A DNA stretch of 8,325 nt, taken from the NCBI GenBank assembly GCA_015486905.1, contig WFQV01000519.1:1-8325 (forward strand), given 5' to 3'. Made by a program: the position numbers and the translations under genes. This stretch comes from Melioribacteraceae bacterium (GTDB lineage Bacteria > Bacteroidota > Ignavibacteria > Ignavibacteriales > Melioribacteraceae). The notes below the pieces were generated by a model. It saw only the letters and a list, made by a program, of their open reading frames with translations. It did no database searches and had not been told where the DNA came from. Positions 1 through 6,135 of this stretch are shown here, in pieces (position 1 is the stretch's first letter; every line of letters starts with the position of its first letter).

Positions 1-1617
1 ATGCTGGATTTCCACGAAGAGATGGGAATAATGATTCAAGAAGTTGTGGGTAACAAAGTCGGGAAATATTTTTTGCCTGCTTTTGCCGGAGTGGCTTTTA
101 GCAATAATGAATTTCGTTGGTCGCCAAGGATTAAACGTAACGACGGATTGCTGAGAATTGTTCCGGGTCTGGGTACGCGTGCGGTAGATAGAGTGGGCGA
201 CGATTATCCGATACTTGCCGCACCCGCACAGCCGAATCTGAGAGTTAATGTAACTCCTCAGGAAGTGGTTCGCTACTCGCCTAAATACGCAGATGTAATT
301 AACCTTGAGAACAATGAATTCGAAACTATCTCGGTAGAAAAATTACTTGAAGAAATCGGGCATAATTATCCGATGTTCGAAAATGTTTTCTCGGAAGTTA
401 GTGGTACAATGGTAAGACCGGTTTTGGGTTTGACCGCTAAGATAAATCCTAGGAATTTAATCCCGAATTTCGAAAGCCTTTTCTCAAGAACAAATTTTCT
501 ATACGATGTGAATTTAATTCTAAATACATTACAGGAAAAACTTCACACACCGGTCGATATTGAATTTGCTTTCGACGGTCGGGATTTTTATTTGTTGCAA
601 TGCCGCCCGCAATATTATCAGCCCGATGATGCGCCGGCGGAGATTCCCTCGGATTATCCGGAGGACAAAATTATTTTTACGGCGGAAAAATTCGTCTCGA
701 ACGGCAGGGTAAATGATATCACTCACATCGTTTATGTTGACCCGTTAAAATATTCCGAAATTTCGGATTTTTCAAAACTTAAAAAGATTGGCAGAGTTGT
801 TGGTAAACTTAACAAGGTGTTACCCAAACGGCAATTTATCTTAATGGGGCCTGGACGCTGGGGAAGTAAAGGAGATATTAAATTAGGTGTCAGCGTTACT
901 TATTCCGACATTAGTAACACTGCAATGTTGATTGAAATTGCTCGAAAGAAAGGCAATTACGTCCCTGACGTTTCTTTTGGCACTCACTTTTTCCAAGACC
1001 TTGCGGAATCATCAATTCGTTACCTTCCGCTGTATCCCGACGATAAAGGAATAATTTTCAATGAAAAGTTTTTAACTAAAAGCCCTAACGAGTTAATAGA
1101 GTTGCTACCTGAAGCTGAAGATTTGCAAGAGGTTGTGCACGTTATTAACGTCCCTATTGTTGCGGGAGGGCAAGTTATTAAAGTTCTAATGAACGCTGAT
1201 ATGGATAAGGGAATGGCAATATTGAGTGCGGAACAAGGTGATTTTAACGTTACGCTGAAAGAACATAAAGCAGTTAACAAAGACGATTTGAAAGAGCTTA
1301 TCAAAGAAGTCAAAATAAATTTAAACGGGATTCTCGACTTTGAAAAGTACGGCATAACGGAAATATTGCTTTACGAATTTGTAAACAGGCTAACAACCTC
1401 TCCCGTTAGGTACCGTTTACTTTTTGTGCTGAGAGATTTAAATCTACTCGATGTTCTAAAACCGTTTGTTAAGGGTTACTTGGAGGGTGTAAATGTTTTA
1501 ATTTCGAAAGCAAGTACTTACAGAATTACCGAGTTAGTACAAATTGATTATTTAAGTCAAAAAGATTTTGAAAGCATTAAAGAAGACGTTAAACTTGACT
1601 ACAAGGAGATTATTTAA
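1..1617 (+). CDS. PEP/pyruvate-binding domain protein (PPDK_N-type ATP-grasp), 5' end cut by window edge
   Basis: The visible 538 residues open inside a pyruvate,phosphate dikinase/PEP synthase-like ATP-grasp domain. Recognisable pieces are the HEEMGIMIQEVVG segment (5-17), AGVAFSNN (29-36), GLGTRAVDRVGDDYP (56-70) and the closing strand plus LLQCRPQ (about 198-204), where the family typically ends in Q-x-R-P. A second domain follows (about 240-538), with a striking GPGRWGSKGDIKLG stretch (283-296) and TYSDISNTAML (300-310). I see neither the phosphohistidine swivel domain motif nor the PEP-utilising barrel of true PPDK or PEP synthase, so naming it a dikinase would go too far; the reaction is unknown. 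The ATG at base 1 is almost surely an internal Met, because the domain is already under way, so the real gene starts upstream. An AAGGAG near its 3' end serves the next gene, which begins 2 nt after the stop. The two are probably one operon. Confidence 0.8.
   Translation: MLDFHEEMGIMIQEVVGNKVGKYFLPAFAGVAFSNNEFRWSPRIKRNDGLLRIVPGLGTRAVDRVGDDYPILAAPAQPNLRVNVTPQEVVRYSPKYADVINLENNEFETISVEKLLEEIGHNYPMFENVFSEVSGTMVRPVLGLTAKINPRNLIPNFESLFSRTNFLYDVNLILNTLQEKLHTPVDIEFAFDGRDFYLLQCRPQYYQPDDAPAEIPSDYPEDKIIFTAEKFVSNGRVNDITHIVYVDPLKYSEISDFSKLKKIGRVVGKLNKVLPKRQFILMGPGRWGSKGDIKLGVSVTYSDISNTAMLIEIARKKGNYVPDVSFGTHFFQDLAESSIRYLPLYPDDKGIIFNEKFLTKSPNELIELLPEAEDLQEVVHVINVPIVAGGQVIKVLMNADMDKGMAILSAEQGDFNVTLKEHKAVNKDDLKELIKEVKINLNGILDFEKYGITEILLYEFVNRLTTSPVRYRLLFVLRDLNLLDVLKPFVKGYLEGVNVLISKASTYRITELVQIDYLSQKDFESIKEDVKLDYKEII
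1603..1608 (+). promoter_or_regulatory. Shine-Dalgarno site deciding a TTG start
   Basis: AAGGAG lies inside the last codons of the PEP-binding protein gene, 11 nt before TTG at 1620. No ATG or GTG in that frame fits as well, and the TTG start places the conserved first beta strand (LVAIVN) at the N-terminus as in HisH. The arrangement suggests translational coupling. Confidence 0.65.
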
Positions 1618-1619
1618 AA

Positions 1620-2204
1620 TTGCTGGTTGCAATTGTTAATTTAAATGGGAATTACTCAAAGCTGGTATCGGAACTTCAAAGTTTAGGTGTTACGTCACTT
1701 ATTACAAGAGAGGAGAATAAAATCTTAAAAGCTGATAAGGTGATTATTCCAGGTAGCGGCGAAGCTTTCTCCGCAATTAAAAGATTGAATTTGTACAATT
1801 TAGGAAGCGTTCTGAAAATCTTAAAAAAACCTGTACTTGGAATTAGTCTTGGGATGCAAATACTTTGCGAGCATTCCGAAGAAGGAGACGTTTTTTGTTT
1901 GGGCTGTATTCCGGGAAGAGTAAAAAAAATGAAAGGTATCGTAGGAACAGCACCCGTTCAATATTTTTCCGAATTACAACAATTGAAGGATTCTCCTTTG
2001 TTAAGAGGGATAAAAGAAGAAAAATTTTATTTCCGTCACGCTTATTGTGTGCCCCCGGATGATAAAACCTACGCTGTGTCTGCCGTTCGGAATAATGTCT
2101 CGGCAGTAATTCAAAATAATAATTATTACGGTGTGCAATTCTTTCCCGAACATTCGGGAAGCGCAGGAAAAACCGTTTTAAAGAATTTTCTTTTTGAGAC
2201 TTAA
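1620..2204 (+). CDS. HisH-like class-I glutamine amidotransferase, catalytically degenerate
   Basis: At 194 residues it has the size of HisH, the glutaminase subunit of imidazole glycerol phosphate synthase. The fold markers are in order: N-terminal strand LVAIVN, oxyanion region IPGSGEAF (43-50), nucleophile elbow LGISLGMQ (73-80), FYFRHAYCV (136-144) and GVQFFPEHSG (171-180). The nucleophile position, Cys in GICLGMQ of active enzymes, is Ser76 (AGT). The catalytic His of FHPE is Phe175 (TTT). Only the Glu (Glu177) remains. The PHMGWN motif typical of HisH is also not recognisable, the matching region reading GTAPVQYF. Glutamine hydrolysis is therefore not expected, and a binding or regulatory role is more likely. 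The reading frame is intact, so this is not a decaying pseudogene by frame. There is no hisF or other his gene beside it; it follows the PEP-binding protein gene by 2 nt, so a shared job with that protein is the natural inference. Confidence 0.8.
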   Translation: MLVAIVNLNGNYSKLVSELQSLGVTSLITREENKILKADKVIIPGSGEAFSAIKRLNLYNLGSVLKILKKPVLGISLGMQILCEHSEEGDVFCLGCIPGRVKKMKGIVGTAPVQYFSELQQLKDSPLLRGIKEEKFYFRHAYCVPPDDKTYAVSAVRNNVSAVIQNNNYYGVQFFPEHSGSAGKTVLKNFLFET

Positions 2205-2236
2205 TGTTGTACCTCTTAATGCACAAATTAAGAATA

Positions 2237-3424
2237 TTAAAATAGTTCTACCGGATTGATTTCCAAAAATTCCTGCCACGGAATGCCGGTACTGCCAACC
2301 AACAAAATTTTATCCGGTTTAAATTCCTTTTGAAAATGTTCAATACCTTTTTTAATGACTTTTCTACCGCTTTCAACTTCAATTGCAATACTTTTACTAC
2401 CGCGTCGCAAAATAAAATCCACTTCAAGATTTACTTTTCGCCAGTAAAGTACTTTAAAACCGGAAGCTCTGCTATGGTTAATTAAATGTGCACCGATTGC
2501 CGATTCTACTAACCTTCCCCATTCGTCCGGCTTTAATCTGATTTCATTAAAGTATTCATTACGAATAGCGGATTGTAATGCCGTATTATAAACTTGAAAT
2601 TTCGGACTGGATGCACGTTGCCTGAAATGTTGAGAAGTAAATTTTTCTAATCCCGTTAGTAGCCAAGCCTCGTCAAGAAGTTTTAAATAATGTGCTAATG
2701 TTACCGTGTTCCCGGCATCTTGCAATTGTCCGAGCATTTTAGTGTACGACAATATCTGACCTGAATAGCTACTCCCGAGTTCAAATAAGTTTCGTAACAA
2801 TGCGGGTTTGTCAACCCTACTCAAATGTAAAATATCTTTTGCGACGGTAGTTTCAATCAAGGAAGATCTAACGTATTCCTTCCACCGCTTTTCATTCTTA
2901 ATCAGATTGTAGGAACCAGGGTAACCGCCAAACCAAACAAACTGTTCGGGAGAAACATCAAAAGCACTTCTGATTTCCGGGTAGGACCAATGTTTTAAAT
3001 GAATTACTTCGAATCTTCCTGCCAACGATTCGCTCAGTCCCTTATTTATTAAAAGAGAAGATGAACCTAGCAAAATCACTTTAATATTAACTCCCCACCG
3101 TGTATCCTCGTCCCATTCTTTTTTTACCGAGGTGCTCCAATCGGGGACTTTTTGGATTTCGTCAATAATTAAAATTAATTGTTTCTTCCGAGAGTTTTTT
3201 AATTTTATTCGTGCCGAATCCCAGATTTGTGAAATCCACGTTTTTTGAACGGCTATCTGTTCGTCTGCTGAAGCGTAAAAAAATAGCAAAGGTTCTCTTT
3301 TCATTAATTGGTTGACTAATGTTGTTTTTCCCACTTGTCGAGGTCCGATTAGTGCTTGTATGAACAGCCTCTTCTCTTTCAGCCTCTTTGCAAGTAGTCG
3401 ATATTCCTTTCTAATAATTTCCAT
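2237..3424 (-). CDS. AAA_14/DUF4143-family ATPase
   Basis: The 395-residue protein has the usual layout of this family. Walker A is GPRQVGKT (27-34), Walker B is LILIIDE (83-89), and a sensor strand KVILLGSSS (115-123) is followed by SESLAGRFEV. A GGYPG motif lies at 166-170. A winged-helix-like stretch (about 205-262, with SGQILSY and TVTLAHYLKLLDEAWLL) leads into the DUF4143 C-terminus, which resembles a PD-(D/E)xK nuclease fold: GRLVE (303-307), LEVDFIL (333-339) and IAIEVE (347-351). The position that is usually Lys in IEVK is Glu351 here, so nuclease activity is doubtful. Cellular roles of the family are poorly known; members are common in variable genome regions. The ATG start is backed by AGAGGA about 5 nt upstream. 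The gene stands alone, convergent with the HisH-like gene (32-nt gap). Three tandem dyad repeats precede it and may control it. Confidence 0.9.
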   Translation of the reverse strand: MEIIRKEYRLLAKRLKEKRLFIQALIGPRQVGKTTLVNQLMKREPLLFFYASADEQIAVQKTWISQIWDSARIKLKNSRKKQLILIIDEIQKVPDWSTSVKKEWDEDTRWGVNIKVILLGSSSLLINKGLSESLAGRFEVIHLKHWSYPEIRSAFDVSPEQFVWFGGYPGSYNLIKNEKRWKEYVRSSLIETTVAKDILHLSRVDKPALLRNLFELGSSYSGQILSYTKMLGQLQDAGNTVTLAHYLKLLDEAWLLTGLEKFTSQHFRQRASSPKFQVYNTALQSAIRNEYFNEIRLKPDEWGRLVESAIGAHLINHSRASGFKVLYWRKVNLEVDFILRRGSKSIAIEVESGRKVIKKGIEHFQKEFKPDKILLVGSTGIPWQEFLEINPVELF

Positions 3425-3453
3425 TCACTTCCTCTCGGAATTTTTTTGGGATA

Positions 3454-3517
3454 ATTCTAAGTAATTTTACTCAATATTCTAAGTAAATTTACTCAGATAC
3501 CTTAGTAAAAATACTCA
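3454..3517. repeat. Three tandem 20-bp dyad repeats at 22-bp period, upstream of the ATPase gene
   Basis: Copies start at 3454, 3476 and 3498, exactly 22 bp apart. Copies 1 and 2 read ATTCTAAGTAATTTTACTCA and ATTCTAAGTAAATTTACTCA, differing at one base. Copy 3 (TACCTTAGTAAAAATACTCA) is more diverged but keeps AGTA-N4-TACTCA. Each core is dyad-symmetric; AGTAAATTTACT in copy 2 is a perfect palindrome. The 22-bp step puts the sites on about the same face of the helix. They lie roughly 30 to 93 bp upstream of the ATPase ATG, where operators or promoter-proximal protein sites would be expected. No good -35/-10 pair could be fixed among them. Confidence 0.8.
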
Positions 3518-3623
3518 AATTATTTTTTGTTGTCAAATGCGGTTAAAACAAATGTTTACATCGTGGGTAGTTTGTAATTAGAAGAACTGTGAACTAATGT
3601 TAATAAGTCTTTAATCATTTGGC

Positions 3624-3654
3624 AAAAAAAAATGCCGGAAAAATCCGGCATTTT
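3624..3654 (-). terminator. Intrinsic terminator of the SPT-acyltransferase operon
   Basis: AAAATGCCGGA (3629-3639) pairs with TCCGGCATTTT (3644-3654) around an AAAA loop, giving an 11-bp stem. Read on the minus strand, the hairpin runs into nine T residues (complement of 3624-3632), partly shared with the stem base. It sits 21 nt beyond the acyltransferase stop codon, the right place to end the minus-strand operon before the ATPase promoter region. On the plus strand only a TTTT follows. Confidence 0.9.
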
Positions 3655-3675
3655 AACTAAACTATTTGTACTTAA

Positions 3676-4800
3676 TTAAACCTGCATTTGGTAGATGCGG
3701 TATTTTTTGTAGAGTTCTCCGCGCATCATTTCCGCCGAGCGTGTCATCATCAAATTGTCTTCCAATACCCAGCTTGCTTCGCCTTTGTCAATACCTATTT
3801 TGTGAGCGTTTTCAATTATTAAATCATACAGAATCGCATCAATGCCGCGTTTCTGATATTCGGGAATAATTCCCAAAGTTAAAATTCTTGCCCAGGTAAT
3901 TTTCCGTTTTTGAGTCAATAGTCTAAAAATTCCGAAGGGGAAGAGGTGTCCGTTCATTTTAATAAAAAGCTCGTTGTAGTCCGGCATGACGAGGGAGAAG
4001 CCGACGGTTTCGTCACCTACCTCAGCGAATAGAACTAAAGACGGTTCAACGATTGGTTTCAAATCCTTTGCCAGCAAGTCTATTTCCTCATCGGTCATCG
4101 GAATAAAGCCCCAATTAGGTGCCCAAGCTTTGTTGTAAACGTATTTAACCCTTTCGAGTTCGTTCTTGAAGTCTTTCATATTAATCGGACGTACGGTAAC
4201 GTTGTAACGTTTTTTTGAAATTTCCGCCACTCGCTGAATTTTATTTTCCTGTCTAACTTTATTGTTGTCAATTCTGTAAGCGTACAAATCTTTGACTTTT
4301 TTCAAACCGTAGTTTTCCATTAAATCAAGGTAATATTTAGGGTTGTAAGTCATCATTAAACGCGGAGGGTCGTCAAAGCCCTCGATTAAAAGCCCGTATT
4401 CATCATTGCTGGAAGGATTTGCCGGACCGCGCATATCGGTAAGTCCTTTGTTTTTAATCCATTCGCGTGCAGTATCGAAAAGTTTATTGGCAACTTCCTG
4501 GTCGTTAATGCATTCGAAGAATCCGAAGAAACCGATGTTTTCGGTGTGGTATTGATTATGTGCATCGTTCTTTATCGCGGCAATTCTTCCAACGGCTTCG
4601 CCGTTTTTGTACGCCATAAAGAGTTCCATTTCTGCCCGCTTGAAAAAGGGGTTCTTACTCTTGTCAAGAATTTTTAATTTATCCATCAATAACGGAGGCA
4701 CCCAATTAGGGTCGCCTTCGTAAATTTTCCAAGCGAATTTAATAAATTTTTTCCGGTCGGATTTACTGTTCGATAAGGTTTTAATTTCAACGGAACTCAT
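3676..4800 (-). CDS. GNAT-fold acyltransferase, probable bacterial ceramide synthase (bCerS-like)
   Basis: The 374-residue protein shows two GNAT-like lobes. The N-terminal lobe has AYKNGEAVGRIAAI (63-76) followed by a conserved-looking GPANPSSNDEYG (125-136). The C-terminal lobe carries LTLGIIPEYQKRGIDAILY (307-325), where YQKRGID resembles the acyl-CoA pyrophosphate loop (Q/R-x-x-G-x-G/A). No signal peptide is seen. The family is usually annotated only as N-acetyltransferase or hypothetical. Here it follows the SPT-like gene on the same strand with a 34-nt gap and an SDR reductase lies divergently. That is the partner set of the Caulobacter ceramide pathway, in which a GNAT-type enzyme acylates 3-ketosphinganine. 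The specific role is inferred from context and fold, not from a diagnostic motif. The ATG start is fixed by a strong AAGGAGG 7 nt upstream. The alternative is another N-acyltransferase of unknown substrate. Confidence 0.75.
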   Translation of the reverse strand: MSSVEIKTLSNSKSDRKKFIKFAWKIYEGDPNWVPPLLMDKLKILDKSKNPFFKRAEMELFMAYKNGEAVGRIAAIKNDAHNQYHTENIGFFGFFECINDQEVANKLFDTAREWIKNKGLTDMRGPANPSSNDEYGLLIEGFDDPPRLMMTYNPKYYLDLMENYGLKKVKDLYAYRIDNNKVRQENKIQRVAEISKKRYNVTVRPINMKDFKNELERVKYVYNKAWAPNWGFIPMTDEEIDLLAKDLKPIVEPSLVLFAEVGDETVGFSLVMPDYNELFIKMNGHLFPFGIFRLLTQKRKITWARILTLGIIPEYQKRGIDAILYDLIIENAHKIGIDKGEASWVLEDNLMMTRSAEMMRGELYKKYRIYQMQV

Positions 4801-4834
4801 TTTATTTCCTCCTTAAAAGTAATTAAACTATAGG

Positions 4835-6025
4835 CTAAATAACTCCCAATTGTTTGCCGACTTCAATAAAAGTGTCAACTATTTTTTGAAGGTGAGATTC
4901 TTCGTGCGTTGCCATATAGCTTGTTCTCAGCATTTGCCTGCCTTGCGGAACGCCGGGCGAGATAAAAACGTTAACAAATACACCGGCGTCGTAAAGCATT
5001 CTCCACATAGCAAAAGCCAGTTCGTCGTCTCCTACAATAACAGGTACTATCGCAGTCCTACCATCGATGACGTTAAATCCTGCTTCTTTCAATCCTTGCC
5101 TTACAAAGTTCGTATTGTTAATTACTCGTTCCACTCTTTCAGGTTCTTGTTCCAAAATTTCCAAAGCTGCCATTGCGGCTGCAACGGAAGCAGGCGTAGG
5201 AGAAGCACTGAAAATAAGAGCCGGACCAAAGTGTTTAATGTAATCGATTATTTTTGCTTCGCCGGCTACAAATCCGCCGAGTGAGGCGAAAGTCTTGCTG
5301 AAAGTTCCCATTTGCAAATCAACTTCGTCTTCCAAATCAAATTCACTCGGAGTACCGCGCCCGCCTTTGCCAATTACACCTATTGCATGTGCATCGTCCA
5401 CATATAATCTCGCTTTGTATTTCTTAGCTATTTCAACCATACGCGGTAAGTCAACTATTTCGCCACCTGTACTAAACACTCCGTCGGTTACAATTAGTTT
5501 CCCTGCGTCAATTGGGATTTTTGAAATAACCTTTTCCAAATCATCCATATCATTATGTTTGTAACGAACCAAGTTTGCCGAAGCTCCCTTTGCTTGTAAT
5601 TGTCCTGCAACAATGCTGGCGTGATTGTCTTTGTCGGCTATTACATATTCTCCCCTTTGCACAAGTGCAAGAATAACGCCTTGAGCTGTTTGGTAACCCG
5701 TAGAGAAAAGGAGAGCCGCTTCTTTGTGTAAATATTTTGCTAATTTTTCTTCCAGCTTAATATGAAGGTCTAAAGTGCCGGTCAAGTAACGTGAACCCGA
5801 ACATCCGGTGCCGTATTTTTTAATTGCGTTAATTGAAGCTTCTTTAACTTTCGGATGATTGGTCAGGCCCAAATAATTGTTAGAACCTGCCATAATAACT
5901 TTTTTGCCTTCGATTGAAACCACAGGTCCTTCGTTTTCTTCAATAGGTCTGAAATAAGGATAAACTCCTCTTGATCTTACATCGTCAGCTCGGGTAAAAT
6001 CGTAGCACTTTTTGAATAAATCCAA
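4835..6025 (-). CDS. spt: Serine palmitoyltransferase-like alpha-oxoamine synthase (PLP-dependent)
   Basis: This 396-residue fold-type I PLP enzyme of the alpha-oxoamine synthase family condenses an amino acid with an acyl thioester. Visible motifs are SNNYLGLTNHP (48-58), YGTGCSGSRYLTGT (71-84), DNHASI with the ring-stacking His135, VDDAHAIG (209-216, the D-x-x-H set), the Schiff-base lysine Lys244 in GTFSKTFASLGGF, and MLRTSYM with Arg367 for the carboxylate. The GTFSK segment and the N-terminal YPYFRPIE favour serine palmitoyltransferase over 2-amino-3-ketobutyrate CoA ligase (Kbl), which has GTLGKALGG in E. coli; no tdh is adjacent. The expected reaction is serine plus acyl-CoA or acyl-ACP to 3-ketosphinganine, in the cytosol. 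The start is TTG, with GGAGGA 5 nt upstream. It is first in an operon with the GNAT-type gene and divergent from the SDR gene. Kbl-type activity remains possible. Confidence 0.85.
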   Translation of the reverse strand: MDLFKKCYDFTRADDVRSRGVYPYFRPIEENEGPVVSIEGKKVIMAGSNNYLGLTNHPKVKEASINAIKKYGTGCSGSRYLTGTLDLHIKLEEKLAKYLHKEAALLFSTGYQTAQGVILALVQRGEYVIADKDNHASIVAGQLQAKGASANLVRYKHNDMDDLEKVISKIPIDAGKLIVTDGVFSTGGEIVDLPRMVEIAKKYKARLYVDDAHAIGVIGKGGRGTPSEFDLEDEVDLQMGTFSKTFASLGGFVAGEAKIIDYIKHFGPALIFSASPTPASVAAAMAALEILEQEPERVERVINNTNFVRQGLKEAGFNVIDGRTAIVPVIVGDDELAFAMWRMLYDAGVFVNVFISPGVPQGRQMLRTSYMATHEESHLQKIVDTFIEVGKQLGVI

Positions 6026-6030
6026 ATTGT

Positions 6031-6036
6031 TCCTCC
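6031..6036 (-). promoter_or_regulatory. Shine-Dalgarno site deciding a TTG start for the SPT-like gene
   Basis: On the minus strand GGAGGA ends 5 nt before TTG (complement of 6023-6025). This strong site at ideal spacing, plus alignment of the N-terminus to related SPTs, supports a non-ATG start. Confidence 0.8.
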
Positions 6037-6050
6037 AATTATTATATTTA

Positions 6051-6086
6051 AAAATTCAAATTAAATTTTTATTAATATTGAATTTT
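6051..6086. promoter_or_regulatory. Inverted repeat in the divergent SPT/reductase intergenic region
   Basis: AAAATTCAA (6051-6059) and TTGAATTTT (6078-6086) form perfect 9-bp arms around an 18-nt AT-rich spacer. The repeat lies between the two divergent starts (6025 and 6136), nearer the SPT-like gene, where one regulator could act on both. AT-richness makes chance symmetry easier, so this is only a candidate operator. Confidence 0.4.
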
Positions 6087-6135
6087 GAAAGTTATTATTA
6101 AATCAAAATAAAATCAACTTTAATAAGGTGTTAAA

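Noticed and set aside
1843..2226. Minus-strand frame of 127 codons opposite the HisH-like gene
   Set aside because: Its composition is arginine-, lysine- and leucine-rich without domain features, and it mirrors a real coding frame; it is a shadow.
2215..2232. Hairpin CTTAAT..ATTAAG between the convergent HisH-like and ATPase genes as a terminator
   Set aside because: The stem is only 6 bp, nearly all A-T, and no T run follows on either strand.
3454..3517. CRISPR array
   Set aside because: Only three copies with 2-bp gaps and no spacers; the copies are operator-like dyads.
4850..5564. Plus-strand frames opposite the SPT-like gene
   Set aside because: They lack domain features and ribosome binding sites, and the minus strand encodes a complete motif-rich enzyme.
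4835..6025. Annotation as 2-amino-3-ketobutyrate CoA ligase (kbl)
   Set aside because: The lysine-site segment GTFSKTFASLGGF and N-terminal YPYFRPIE look SPT-like, no tdh is adjacent, and the neighbours fit ceramide synthesis. It remains a fallback.
6041..6046. TATAAT on the minus strand as -10 box for the SPT-like gene
   Set aside because: Transcription would start inside the ribosome binding site, and no -35-like element lies 16-18 nt upstream.
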